Positions 8,814-17,370 of a DNA stretch of 64,000 nt are shown here, piece by piece (position 1 is the first letter of the stretch; each line of letters opens with the position of its first letter). Location: assembly GCF_002742635.1 (NCBI RefSeq), contig NZ_PEGF01000001.1, forward strand, positions 1,364,001 through 1,428,000, in the 5' to 3' direction. The position numbers were made by a program, and so were the translations under genes. This DNA is from Caulobacter sp. X. GTDB taxonomy: Bacteria; Pseudomonadota; Alphaproteobacteria; Caulobacterales; Caulobacteraceae. Under the pieces are notes generated by a model. That model did no database searches and was not told the origin of the DNA. It saw only the letters and a list, made by a program, of their open reading frames with translations.

Positions 8814-9605
8814 TCAGCGCCAGGCCCGGACGCCGATCACCACCGCCGTGCTCCCCGCGCGCTCGCCGGCGACGACGGCCGGTCCGAACGCCCGCTCGCG
8901 CACGACGCCGACATAGGGCGCGAACTCGCGGGTGATCTCGTAGCGCAGGCGCAGGCCGCCCTCGAGCCGCGCGGCGCCGGCCTCGGCGAGGTCGCCTTCG
9001 ACGCGGGGCTGCAGGATCAGCTTCTGGGTCAGCCGCAGGTCGTAGGAGGCCTCGGCCCGCGCCGAGACGTCGCCCTTGTCCGACAGATAGGCCGCGCCCT
9101 GGACCTCGAACCAGTAAGGCGCGAGGCCCTCGAAGCCGAGCGTCGCATACGAACGTCCCTTCGGCGCCAGGTCGTAGCGAACACCGGCTTGCAGATCGAA
9201 GTATGGGCCGATGGGCCAGGCCTTCAGCGCCTCGGCCTCGCCGCGCTCCCAGCCCTCGCCGGCCTTGCGCTCGCCGCGCGCCTTGACCACCCAGCGCGAG
9301 GCGTCGCCGCCCCACCAAGCCTCGCCCTCGAAGGCCTGGCCGTCGCCGCCCTTCATGGCGCGGTGCTCCAGCACGTCGGCGCGGACGGTCCAGGCGGTCC
9401 CGCCGCCGTGCTCCTTCGCCAGCTGTGCGCGCGCGGCGGCCATCGCCGCGGGGCTGTAGAAGCGCTCGGCCGCGTGGTCGGTCGGGATCGGCGGCGGCTT
9501 GGCCTCGGCGGCGGGCGCTGCGGTCATCGGCATCTGATGACCAGCGTGCGGATCGGCGGCCTGATGGTGCTCGTGCTGATCGGCGGGCGGAAGATCGGCC
9601 AGCAT
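8814..9605 (-). CDS. copB: Copper resistance protein CopB/PcoB
   Basis: 263 residues. An N-terminal His/Met-rich stretch (DQHEHHQAADPHAGHQMPMT) is followed by the CopB beta-barrel domain: AERFYSPAAMAAARAQLAKE, GGDASRWVVKARGE, PIGPYFDLQAGVRYDLAP, KLILQPRVEGDLAEAG and LRLRYEITREFAPYVGV. CopB proteins are outer-membrane copper-export or sequestration factors. The ATG overlaps the copA stop (TGATG), so translation is coupled. Oddity: no signal peptide is visible although the family is exported. The next upstream sequence in frame is only an out-of-frame shadow of copA. Confidence 0.88.
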   Translation of the reverse strand: MLADLPPADQHEHHQAADPHAGHQMPMTAAPAAEAKPPPIPTDHAAERFYSPAAMAAARAQLAKEHGGGTAWTVRADVLEHRAMKGGDGQAFEGEAWWGGDASRWVVKARGERKAGEGWERGEAEALKAWPIGPYFDLQAGVRYDLAPKGRSYATLGFEGLAPYWFEVQGAAYLSDKGDVSARAEASYDLRLTQKLILQPRVEGDLAEAGAARLEGGLRLRYEITREFAPYVGVVRERAFGPAVVAGERAGSTAVVIGVRAWR

Positions 9606-11287
9606 CACGCCGCCTCCCCGTCCAGCGGACGCACGGTGACCACCGCGAACATGCCCGCGTGCATGTGCAGCAGCATGTGGCAGTGGAAGGCCCAGTCGCC
9701 CGCCTCGCTGGCCGTCAGATCGAAGGCCGCCTTGCCGCCCGGCGCGACATTGACCGTGTGCTTCAGCGGCTGGCGGTCCTGGCCGTTGACCAGCTCGAAG
9801 AAGTGGCCGTGCAAGTGGATCGGGTGGGCCATCATGGTGTCGTTGACCAGCACCACCCGCACCCGTTCTCCGCGCTCGAAGGCGTAGGGCTTGCGGCCCG
9901 GTCCATAGGGCTGGCCGTCGAACGCCCACATGAAGCGCTCCATGTTGCCGGTCAGGTGGATCTCGACCGTCCGCCCCGGCGGGCGCTTGTCCTTCGGCTC
10001 GTTCAGGTTGGCGAGGTCGGCATAGGTCAAGACCTTGTGGCCGACGTCCTCCAGGCCCTGGGGCGGCTCGGCCATGCGGTCCATCGGCATCGGCGAGATG
10101 CTCTGGACGCCGGGCGTCAGCGCCACGCCGGGCGCGTTGCTCTGGGACCGCATGGACATGTCCATGCCGGGCATGTCCATGCCGTGGGCCATGTTCCCCA
10201 TGCCCATGTCCTTCATGGTCGCCAGCGGACGCTTGCGCAGCGGCGGAACCGGCGCGGTCATGCCCAGGCGCGGCGCCAGGGTGGCGCGGGCCAGACCCGA
10301 GCGGTCCGAGGCCTCGGCCACCAGCGCGAAGGCCTTGTCCTCGGTGGGGCGGACGATGACGTCATAGGTCTCGGCCGGCGCGGTCTGGAACTCGTCGACC
10401 TTGACCGGGACCACGGGTTGACCGTCGACCGCCACCACCTCCAGCGCCAGGCCCGGAATGCGGACGTTGAAGGTGGTCATGGCGGCGGAATTGATGATCC
10501 GCAGCCGCACCCGCTCACCTGGCGCGAACAGACCTGTCCAGTTGTCGAGCGGGCCATGGCCGTTGACCAGATAGGTGTAGGTCGAGCCGGTGACGTCCAG
10601 GATGTCTGTCGGGTCCATCCGCATCCTGGCCCATTCGATGCGGTCCTTCAGCGATTGATCCTCGCCGCGCAGCAGGCCCGCCACCGTCTGCTTCTGGGTG
10701 TTGAAATACCCCGCCTGGGCCTTCAGCTTGCGGAACAGCTCGTGCGGATGCCGGAAGCTCCAGTCCGACAGCACGATCACGTGCTCGCGGTCGAAAGGGA
10801 TCGGATCCTCGCCGGGCGGGTCGATGATCATCGGCGCGTAGTGCCCGGACAGCTCCTGCAGGCCCGAATGGCTGTGCCACCAGTATGTCCCCGACTGCCG
10901 GATCGGGAAGTCGTAGGTGAAGGTCTCGCCCGGCTTGATCCCCGGGAAGCTGACGCCCGGCACGCCATCCATCTGGAACGGGACCAAGAGGCCATGCCAG
11001 TGGATCGAGGTGTCCTCGTCGAGCGTGTTGGTCACGGCGATGCGAACGTTCTGACCTTCCTTCAGCCGGATCAGCGGACCCGGGATCGCGCCGTTGATCG
11101 CCACGCCATGGCCGGTCCGACCGTCGATGCGCGGCATGGCGTGGCCGATCGTGAGCTTGATGTCCTCGCCGCTCAGGGCCGCCGGCGATCGCGTCCCCTC
11201 GCCCGCCCGCGCCCAGGCCGGCAGCAGGCCCAAGGCGCCCAGGCCCAGGGCGCCGCGCAGCAAGGTTCGTCGATCAAAAGCCGTCAT
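9605..11287 (-). CDS. copA: Multicopper oxidase, copper resistance CopA/PcoA
   Basis: 560-residue periplasmic multicopper oxidase that oxidises Cu(I). A twin-arginine signal (DRRTLLRGALGLGALGLLPA) starts at the ATG at 11287, which follows GGAACGG. Copper-ligand motifs: TSIHWHGLL and TYWWHSHSG (type 2/3), HPIHLHGHFFEL and the C-terminal HCHMLLHMHAGM (type 1/3). A Met-rich segment near 360-385 (MKDMGMGNMAHGMDMPGMDM) is typical of copper-binding CopA proteins. First gene of a copAB operon; the intergenic stretch to ybaK is short and no operator was identified. Confidence 0.94.
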   Translation of the reverse strand: MTAFDRRTLLRGALGLGALGLLPAWARAGEGTRSPAALSGEDIKLTIGHAMPRIDGRTGHGVAINGAIPGPLIRLKEGQNVRIAVTNTLDEDTSIHWHGLLVPFQMDGVPGVSFPGIKPGETFTYDFPIRQSGTYWWHSHSGLQELSGHYAPMIIDPPGEDPIPFDREHVIVLSDWSFRHPHELFRKLKAQAGYFNTQKQTVAGLLRGEDQSLKDRIEWARMRMDPTDILDVTGSTYTYLVNGHGPLDNWTGLFAPGERVRLRIINSAAMTTFNVRIPGLALEVVAVDGQPVVPVKVDEFQTAPAETYDVIVRPTEDKAFALVAEASDRSGLARATLAPRLGMTAPVPPLRKRPLATMKDMGMGNMAHGMDMPGMDMSMRSQSNAPGVALTPGVQSISPMPMDRMAEPPQGLEDVGHKVLTYADLANLNEPKDKRPPGRTVEIHLTGNMERFMWAFDGQPYGPGRKPYAFERGERVRVVLVNDTMMAHPIHLHGHFFELVNGQDRQPLKHTVNVAPGGKAAFDLTASEAGDWAFHCHMLLHMHAGMFAVVTVRPLDGEAA

Positions 11288-11335
11288 CACCGTTCCGTAT
11301 TCTAACGCCCCGAGCAGTTGGTTATCACCAAGGCC

Positions 11336-11812
11336 ATGTCCAAGAGCACCCCCGCCACGATCGCACTCACCAAGGCCGGCGTCGCGTTCGACCTTCATAC
11401 GTACGACTACGATCCGGGATCGGAGCGCGTGGGCCTGCAGGCCGCCGAAGCGCTGGGCGAGGATCCGCGCCGGGTGCTCAAGACGCTCGTGGTGATGCTG
11501 GACGGCAAGCCCGCCTGCGCCATCCTGCCCTCGGACAAGGAGGTCAGCATGAAGAAGCTGGCCGCGGCGTTGAAGGGCAAGTCGGCGGCCATGGCCCCGG
11601 TGCCCGACGCCGAGCGGATCACCGGCTACAAGGTCGGCGGCGTCAGCCCCTTCGGCCAGAAGAAGCGCCTGCCGACGGTGATGGAGGAAGCCGCTCTTTC
11701 CGAGCCCTACGTCTTCATCAACGGCGGACAGCGGGGTCTGCAGGTGAAGTTGGCGCCGGCCGATGCGGTGAAGGCCCTGGGCGCGACGGCGGCGGCGATC
11801 GTAGCGGACTAA
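11336..11812 (+). CDS. ybaK: YbaK/EbsC family Cys-tRNA(Pro)/Cys-tRNA(Cys) deacylase
   Basis: 158-residue trans-editing enzyme that hydrolyses mischarged Cys-tRNA(Pro). Family features: TPATIALTKAGVAFDLHTYD near the N terminus, VLKTLVVMLDGKPACAILPS, the catalytic-lysine region ITGYKVGGVSPFGQKKRLPT and the late FINGGQRGLQVKLAP. ATG 11336 is preferred to the in-frame GTG 11318, giving the standard start. Divergent from copA with a gap of only 48 bases. Confidence 0.92.
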   Translation: MSKSTPATIALTKAGVAFDLHTYDYDPGSERVGLQAAEALGEDPRRVLKTLVVMLDGKPACAILPSDKEVSMKKLAAALKGKSAAMAPVPDAERITGYKVGGVSPFGQKKRLPTVMEEAALSEPYVFINGGQRGLQVKLAPADAVKALGATAAAIVAD

Positions 11813-11831
11813 CGCGGAGCGCGGCGCGGGC

Positions 11832-11860
11832 TTGAAATCCCGCGCGGTTCTCGCCTATAA
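11832..11860 (+). promoter_or_regulatory. Probable promoter of tRNA-Met
   Basis: TTGAAA at 11832-11837 and GCCTATAA at 11853-11860, spaced 15 bases, matching the Caulobacter housekeeping pattern of a TTGAC-like -35 and a GCTATA-like -10. The tRNA begins 18 bases downstream. Confidence 0.65.
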
Positions 11861-11877
11861 GCCGCGCCTCCTGGTCT

Positions 11878-11954
11878 GGCTGGGTAGCTCAGATGGTTAG
11901 AGCGGTGGATTCATAACCCACAGGTCGGCGGTTCGATCCCGCCCCCCGCCACCA
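11878..11954 (+). tRNA. tRNA-Met (CAT), elongator type
   Basis: 77-nt cloverleaf with encoded CCA. D arm GCTC/GAGC, anticodon loop TTCATAA (anticodon CAT), T arm GGCGG-TTCGATC-CCGCC. The acceptor stem pairs GGCTGGG with CCCCGCC, leaving a U4-C69 mismatch; A31-C39 in the anticodon stem is also non-Watson-Crick. The 5' G and absence of an initiator-type C1-A72 mismatch favour elongator Met. Confidence 0.93.
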
Positions 11955-11959
11955 GGACT

Positions 11960-12232
11960 TCAGGCCGATATCGGCGGACGCTCGTCGTCCAAACCGCCCA
12001 CCACCAGCTTCAGCAACGGCCGCGTCGCCGCCGGACTCGAGCCGCGAAGCTCGTCGCCCAACATGTGGAAGTAGTCGGCGATACGGGTGTCCTGCTCGTG
12101 GCGCGCCAGCACGTCCATCGCCTCGGCGAACTCCTGCCGCGAGGCCGCGCCCTTGGCGGACAGCACGCCGACGAGGGCCGCGAACAGACCGGTCTGGATC
12201 TGCAACAGCGAAGGTTGGTCGGGCATTTCCAT
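11960..12232 (-). CDS. Small hypothetical protein
   Basis: 90-residue, probably cytoplasmic, helical protein (EMPDQPSLLQIQTGLFAALV, FAEAMDVLARHEQDTRIADY). I do not recognise a family. Start ATG 12232 is chosen because GAGGAG lies eight bases upstream; a longer frame reaching 12364 lacks such a site. Convergent with the tRNA-Met gene, ending six bases from it. Confidence 0.65.
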   Translation of the reverse strand: MEMPDQPSLLQIQTGLFAALVGVLSAKGAASRQEFAEAMDVLARHEQDTRIADYFHMLGDELRGSSPAATRPLLKLVVGGLDDERPPISA

Positions 12233-12440
12233 TTCGACGCTCCTCGTCACGACGTCTGCCTGACTATATTGCGCCGCGTCGCAATAAGCTCCCAATGAAA
12301 ACGAACGTTCGCATGCGAGGCGAATTGCCACACTCGGCGAGTCTTCAGTAAATTCTGCAGTCATTATTTACGGACATTTGGTGCGACAACTTGTCCACAC
12401 CTCAGACCTTGCGCGCCAAAACAGCTTTTCCGGCAAGGGT

Positions 12441-12469
12441 TTGACCCGCGCCCGCCCCAGGGCTCTAGT
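12441..12469 (+). promoter_or_regulatory. Putative promoter of the GFA-family gene
   Basis: TTGACC at 12441-12446 and GCTCTAGT at 12462-12469, resembling the Caulobacter TTGAC...GCTANA consensus. The start codon at 12476 is only about seven bases past the -10 and has no Shine-Dalgarno, so the message may be leaderless. Confidence 0.45.
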
Positions 12470-12475
12470 GGCTCC

Positions 12476-12889
12476 ATGACCACGAAGACCTTCAAGGGCG
12501 GATGCCTGTGTGGCGCATTGCGTTGGGAGGCCGACGGCCAGCCCGACTACATGGGGCTGTGCTGCTGTGGCGACTGCCGCAGGGCGTCAGGCTCCGGCTT
12601 CATCCCGTTCATCGGCTTTCCGGCCTCGGCGCTGACGATCACGGGGCCGTCGCGGCAGTATCGCTGCCAGGCCTTCCGAGGCGGCGTGTCGACACGCAAT
12701 TCCTGCCCCACCTGCGGCGGCCTCGTCTTCGGCGGCGAGCATGGCCAAAGCGACAGCCACACGATCTATGCCGGCAGCCTGGACGACCCCAGCCTGTTCA
12801 AGCCGACCATGCTGCTGTTCGAGCGCGAGCGCCCTGACTGGGTGGTGCCGCCAAAGGGCGTGACGCGGTTCGAGACGATGCCAGAGTAG
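12476..12889 (+). CDS. GFA family (DUF636, glutathione-dependent formaldehyde-activating-like) protein
   Basis: 137-residue zinc-binding protein of the GFA/CENP-V fold. Ligand cysteines appear in KGGCLCGALRWEA (two), LCCCGDCRRASGSGF and NSCPTCGGLVFGG. Members are usually called glutathione-dependent formaldehyde-activating enzymes, but most, like this one, have no demonstrated reaction and many lack adjacent formaldehyde genes. No C1 genes are nearby. Confidence 0.88.
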   Translation: MTTKTFKGGCLCGALRWEADGQPDYMGLCCCGDCRRASGSGFIPFIGFPASALTITGPSRQYRCQAFRGGVSTRNSCPTCGGLVFGGEHGQSDSHTIYAGSLDDPSLFKPTMLLFERERPDWVVPPKGVTRFETMPE

Positions 12890-12895
12890 GCGCGC

Positions 12896-13435
12896 CTAAC
12901 CGCCCGGCAGCGTGCCCGGCCGGATATAGGCGAACATGTGACTGACCCAGTCAGGCTTGCCCAGCGGGACGCCCTTGTGGCGGAGGATCGCGTAGGCGGT
13001 CGTCGCGTGGAAATAGAACTGGGCGAAGGCCCAGTCGCGCACGAACTGCTCGCCGGTCATGTCGAAGACGATGCCGTTGGGCAGCTTCAGTTCGATCGCC
13101 TTCTCCGCCGCGCCGTCGAACGCGGTAGCGGGCGTCGCCGCAAGCCGCGCCAAGGCGTCGGCCAGCTGGGCCCGCAGTCCCTCGAAGTCCGTCGCGTCCT
13201 CGGCTGGCGCGAAGGAGTCCGCGCCGGTCAGGTGACGCAACAGATCGCTGGCCTGGGTGCAGACGAACCGAACCTGGGTCGACAGGGGGAACATGTCCGG
13301 CGCCAGGCGGGCGCCGATCAGAGTGTCGGGAGCGATCCCCGCCTCGGCGGCGAAGGCCTCGGCCTTCGTCAGCTGAGCCGTCAGGCCCTTGAGCATCTGG
13401 ACATAGGTGGGAACGGCGATCGCGTAGAGGTCCAT
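12896..13435 (-). CDS. DUF1993 family protein
   Basis: 179 residues. Matches the DUF1993 pattern: YAIAVPTYVQMLKGLTAQLT at the N terminus, LIGARLAPDMFPLSTQVRFV, and a C-terminal YFHATTAYAILRHKGVPLGK and DWVSHMF. The fold is thought to be a DinB-like four-helix bundle; no reaction is known. Convergent with the GFA gene (six-base gap) and upstream of nothing obvious in the same direction. Confidence 0.85.
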   Translation of the reverse strand: MDLYAIAVPTYVQMLKGLTAQLTKAEAFAAEAGIAPDTLIGARLAPDMFPLSTQVRFVCTQASDLLRHLTGADSFAPAEDATDFEGLRAQLADALARLAATPATAFDGAAEKAIELKLPNGIVFDMTGEQFVRDWAFAQFYFHATTAYAILRHKGVPLGKPDWVSHMFAYIRPGTLPGG

Positions 13436-13479
13436 GGCGTCTTCTCCAAGCGGCGCCAGATCGCGCGCGCCCCAGGGAC

Positions 13480-14223
13480 TTAGGCGCCCGGACCGAACCG
13501 CGCCACCAGGTCGTAAGCTTCGCCCGGAAAGACTTGGCGGACGCGGGTGACGCCGCGCCCTTCCCGCCAGGTGCGGCGGTCGACGACCAGACAGGCCGCC
13601 CCGTCGTCGAGGGCCAGCAGCCGGGCGTCCTCGGCGTCGGCGTTGACCGCGCTGATCCGGCTCTCGGCCTCGGTCCAGGCGACGTGCTCCAGCAGCCAGG
13701 CGCCGGGCGTGATCGCGGTGAAGTCGGCGGCCTCCATCTCCGGCGCGGCCTTCAACGACACCAGCCGGCGCTCCAGGGCGAAGGGGCGACCGTCGGCGTC
13801 ATGAACACCATCCAGCGCGAGCAGTTGGCCGCCGGCCGCCAACGCGACTTCGTCCGGCGCGTCGCGATCCGCCTCGCGCACGGTCCTCGCCAGCAGCCGG
13901 AAGGCGTAGGTCTCGCCCCGCGCCTCGATCTCGGCCTGGATGTCGGGGATGTTCAGGACCGGCGCATGGACCTTGGGCCGCGCCACGAACGAACCGGCGC
14001 GCTTGCGGCGTACGATCAGCCCCGCCTCGACCAGGGCGGCCATGGCCTTGCTGACCGTCATGCGGGCGCAGCCGTACTGCTCCATCAGCTCGGTCTCGAA
14101 CGGCACGCGATGGCCCGGCGGCCAGGCGCCGGAGCGGATGCGACTCTCGATCTCGGCGCGGATCCGCTGGTGCAGCGGCGCGCCACCGAGGGCGGCGGCC
14201 CGTTGAACGCGCGCGTCAGTCAC
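13480..14223 (-). CDS. hutC: Histidine utilization repressor HutC (GntR family)
   Basis: 247 residues. An N-terminal GntR winged helix ([40 protein letters not shown]) is joined to a UTRA ligand-binding domain ([12 protein letters not shown] to [20 protein letters not shown]), where urocanate is the usual inducer. I prefer GTG 14223, preceded by GATGAGG, over an upstream TTG at 14247 that would lie inside the operator palindrome. Divergent from hutH, so it probably represses both genes from the shared site. Confidence 0.92.
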   Translation of the reverse strand: MTDARVQRAAALGGAPLHQRIRAEIESRIRSGAWPPGHRVPFETELMEQYGCARMTVSKAMAALVEAGLIVRRKRAGSFVARPKVHAPVLNIPDIQAEIEARGETYAFRLLARTVREADRDAPDEVALAAGGQLLALDGVHDADGRPFALERRLVSLKAAPEMEAADFTAITPGAWLLEHVAWTEAESRISAVNADAEDARLLALDDGAACLVVDRRTWREGRGVTRVRQVFPGEAYDLVARFGPGA

Positions 14224-14240
14224 TGGACAAGCCTCATCAT

Positions 14241-14268
14241 TCGCCAATATGACTATACATATTGGCGA
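14241..14268. promoter_or_regulatory. Probable HutC operator palindrome
   Basis: Perfect 11-base arms TCGCCAATATG and CATATTGGCGA around ACTATA, located between the divergent hutC and hutH starts. GntR/HutC proteins bind such dyads as dimers. The central ACTATA could overlap a -10 element. Confidence 0.75.
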
Positions 14269-14299
14269 GCCGCAAGAGCTCCGCCCTCTGGAGACCCGA

Positions 14300-15826
14300 G
14301 TGACCGAGCTTGTTCTGAACCCCGGCGACGTTCCGCTGGCCGACTGGAAGGCGATCTATCGGGGCGCGGGCGCGCGGCTGACCGGCGACGCCTGGCCGGT
14401 GATCGCCGCCAGCGCCGAGGCGGTCCAGCGCATCCTGGCCAAGGGCGAGCCGATCTACGGGATCAATACGGGTTTCGGGAAACTGGCCAGCGTTCGCATC
14501 GGCGACGAGGACCTGGCGACGCTTCAACGCAACATCGTCCTCTCGCACGCCGCCGGCGTCGGCGCGCCCTCGCCCGTTCCGGTCATCCGCCTGATGATGG
14601 CGCTGAAGCTGGCGAGCCTCGCCCAAGGCGCCTCGGGCGTGCGGGTCGAGACCGTGCGCCTGCTGGAGGCCATGCTGCTCAAGGGCCTGACGCCGGTGGT
14701 CCCCTGCCAGGGCTCGGTCGGCGCCTCGGGAGATCTCGCGCCGCTGGCGCACATGGCCGCGACCATGATCGGGGTCGGCGAGATCTTCGTGGGCGACGCC
14801 CGCGTTCCGGCCGCTCAGGCGCTGAGCGCGGCGGGCCTGTCGCCGCTCATCCTGGGCCCCAAGGAAGGCCTGGCCCTGCTGAACGGCACCCAGTTCTCGA
14901 CCGCCAACGCCCTGGCGGGCCTGTTCGAGGCCGAGCGCCTGTTTCAGACGGCCCTGGTCACTGGCGCCCTGTCGACCGAGGCCGCCAAGGGCTCGGACAC
15001 CCCGTTCGACCCGCGCATTCACCAACTGCGCCGCCACGCCGGCCAGATCGAGACCGCCGCCGCCCTGCGCGCCTTGATGGCGGGCTCGGCGATCCGCGCC
15101 TCGCACCTGAAGGAGGACGAGCGGGTTCAGGATCCCTACTGCCTGCGCTGCCAGCCGCAGGTGATGGGCGCGGCCCTCGACGTCCTGCGCCAGGCCGCCG
15201 CCACCCTGGCGACCGAGGCCAACGGCGTCTCGGACAACCCGCTGATCTTTCCGGAAGCCGACGAGGCCCTCTCCGGCGGCAATTTCCACGCGGAGCCGGT
15301 GGCCTTCGCCGCCGATATGATCGCCTTGGCGATCTGCGAGATCGGCTCCATCGCCGAACGGCGGATCGCCATGCTGGTCGACCCGGCGTTGTCGGGTCTG
15401 CCGGCGTTCCTGACGCCCAAGCCCGGCCTGAACTCGGGCTTCATGATCCCGCAGGTGACCGCCGCGGCCCTGGTCTCGGAGAACAAGCAGAAGGCCTATC
15501 CGGCCAGCGTCGACTCGATCCCGACCTCGGCCAACCAGGAGGACCACGTCTCGATGGCCGCCCACGGCGCCCGGCGCCTGCTGGGCATGGTCGAGAACGC
15601 CGACGCGGTGCTGGGGATCGAGCTGCTGGCCGCGGCGCAGGGCTGCGACTTCCACGCGCCGCTGCGATCCAGCGACGCGCTGGAAGCGGTCCGCGCCCTG
15701 ACGCGGAGCAAGGTCCCCCACCTCTCGGACGACCGCCACTTCCATCCCGACCTCGAGGCCGCCAACGCGCTGGTGCGGTCCGGCGCGGTGATCGCGGCGG
15801 CGGCGGGGCTGCCAGGCGTGGCTTAG
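14300..15826 (+). CDS. hutH: Histidine ammonia-lyase HutH
   Basis: 508-residue cytoplasmic enzyme converting L-histidine to urocanate and ammonia, the first step of histidine degradation. The self-processing MIO triad Ala-Ser-Gly is at 142-144 in [16 protein letters not shown], and catalytic Tyr53 is in [13 protein letters not shown]. Other family blocks: [31 protein letters not shown] and [16 protein letters not shown] [16 protein letters not shown] 14300 is chosen because CTGGAG lies eight bases upstream; an ATG at 14249 sits within the operator. The 3' end overlaps the ABC permease by four bases, tail to tail. Confidence 0.95.
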   Translation: MTELVLNPGDVPLADWKAIYRGAGARLTGDAWPVIAASAEAVQRILAKGEPIYGINTGFGKLASVRIGDEDLATLQRNIVLSHAAGVGAPSPVPVIRLMMALKLASLAQGASGVRVETVRLLEAMLLKGLTPVVPCQGSVGASGDLAPLAHMAATMIGVGEIFVGDARVPAAQALSAAGLSPLILGPKEGLALLNGTQFSTANALAGLFEAERLFQTALVTGALSTEAAKGSDTPFDPRIHQLRRHAGQIETAAALRALMAGSAIRASHLKEDERVQDPYCLRCQPQVMGAALDVLRQAAATLATEANGVSDNPLIFPEADEALSGGNFHAEPVAFAADMIALAICEIGSIAERRIAMLVDPALSGLPAFLTPKPGLNSGFMIPQVTAAALVSENKQKAYPASVDSIPTSANQEDHVSMAAHGARRLLGMVENADAVLGIELLAAAQGCDFHAPLRSSDALEAVRALTRSKVPHLSDDRHFHPDLEAANALVRSGAVIAAAAGLPGVA

Positions 15827-17370
15827 CGCGCCAGCATCGCCGCCGCCTCGGCCGGGCTCTTCTTGCCCGTGTCGCGATCGACAGCGTAGTTGGCCGCCTG
15901 CATCGCGCGAAGGCTGATCGCGCCGCTCAACGGCGTCAGAGCCTCCAGCAAGCGCCGATCCCCCGCCCGCTTCGGCGAGACCAGGATCACCGCGTCATAG
16001 GGCGGCAGCGCGCCCTTCGGATCGGTCAGCAGCACCAGGTCGTCGGCCGCGATCCGGCCGTCGGACGAGAAAGCCGAGATCACGTCGGCCTCGCGGCTCG
16101 CCAGCGCCCGGTACATGAAGGTTGGCTGGAACTGGCGCTTGGCGTTGAACCGCAGGCCATAGGCCTTTTCCACCGCCGTCCACTCGGGTCGCGAGAAGAA
16201 CTCCAGGTCGCCGCCCATGGTCAGCTCCGGCGCGCGGGCCGCAAGGTCGGCCAAGGACCGGATCCCCAGCTGCTCTGCGCGATCACGGCGCATGGCCAGG
16301 GCGTAGGCGTTCTCGAACCCCAGCGGGGCCAGCAGGACGACGCCGTCGCGGGCCTTCAACTCGGTCCGCAGTCCATCCAGCACGGCCTGACGGCCGGGGT
16401 TATCTTGGCGGTCCAATACGTTGGCCCAGAGCGTGCCGGAATAGTCGACATAGGCGTCGATCTCGCCGGCGGCGAGCGCGCGGTAGGCCACCGCGGAGCC
16501 AAGGTTCACGCGCCGCCGCACGCTCGCGCCCTCATGCTCCAGCCGCCCCGCCATCATCTCGGCCAGGATGTACTGCTCGGAGAAGTTCTTGGCGCCGATC
16601 ACATAGGACGGTCGTCCTTGAACCAACGCGCCGGCGGCGAGCGGGGCCAGGGCGGCGATCAGGCCGATGGCGAGACCGACACCCCCCGCGAGAAGGCGCT
16701 TGCCGTCACGCCGCGCGACGCCGGCCCCGATCAGGCCCAGCAAGCCGTCGACCACCAGCGCCAGCGCCGCCGAGGCCGCGCAGCCGACCAGCACCGCCAC
16801 CCAGTCCTCGGTCTGCAGGCCCGAGAAGATGTAGTCGCCCAGCGAAGTCTGGCCGACCGGGGTCGACAGGGTCGCCGCGCCGATGGTCCACACGGCGGCG
16901 GTGCGCACGCCCGCCATGATCACCGGCGCGGCGAGAGGCAGCTCCACCCGCCACAGCCGCTGGCGATCGGTCATGCCCACGCCCTTGGCCGCCTCGACCA
17001 CCGCCGGATCGACGCCCGAGACGCCGGCGGCGGCGTTCCGCAGGATCGGCAGCATCGAATACAGCGTCAGGGCCAGCAGCGACGGCAAGAAGCCCAGGGC
17101 CGGGAAGCCATGGCCCAAGACCCTCTCCGTCAAGCCCGAGAGCAACAGCAGGATCGGATAGAACAGCGCCAGCAGGGCCAGGCTGGGGATGGTCTGCACG
17201 AGGCCGGCGCTCGCCAGCGCGATCCACCTCACGCGCGGATGGCGGGCGGCCGCGATCCCCAACGGCAAGGCGATGGCGAGGCCCAGGGCCAGGGCGCAGG
17301 CCGCGAGAGCGATGTGCCAGCCCAGACGCTCGGGCAGGACGGCCAAGGCGGCGTCGAGACGATCAGCCAC
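15823..17370 (-). CDS. Fused ABC permease / substrate-binding protein (glycine betaine/choline type)
   Basis: 515 residues. The N-terminal half is a ProW/OpuCB-like permease with about six helices and the EAA-like loop ([20 protein letters not shown]). The C-terminal half, from about 230, is an OsmF/OpuCC-like type II binding domain ([56 protein letters not shown]). This fusion tethers the receptor in the periplasm to the channel. It overlaps the ATPase gene by eight bases. The substrate is likely a quaternary amine; its position tail to tail with hutH makes histidine a less likely alternative. Confidence 0.9.
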   Translation of the reverse strand: MADRLDAALAVLPERLGWHIALAACALALGLAIALPLGIAAARHPRVRWIALASAGLVQTIPSLALLALFYPILLLLSGLTERVLGHGFPALGFLPSLLALTLYSMLPILRNAAAGVSGVDPAVVEAAKGVGMTDRQRLWRVELPLAAPVIMAGVRTAAVWTIGAATLSTPVGQTSLGDYIFSGLQTEDWVAVLVGCAASAALALVVDGLLGLIGAGVARRDGKRLLAGGVGLAIGLIAALAPLAAGALVQGRPSYVIGAKNFSEQYILAEMMAGRLEHEGASVRRRVNLGSAVAYRALAAGEIDAYVDYSGTLWANVLDRQDNPGRQAVLDGLRTELKARDGVVLLAPLGFENAYALAMRRDRAEQLGIRSLADLAARAPELTMGGDLEFFSRPEWTAVEKAYGLRFNAKRQFQPTFMYRALASREADVISAFSSDGRIAADDLVLLTDPKGALPPYDAVILVSPKRAGDRRLLEALTPLSGAISLRAMQAANYAVDRDTGKKSPAEAAAMLAR

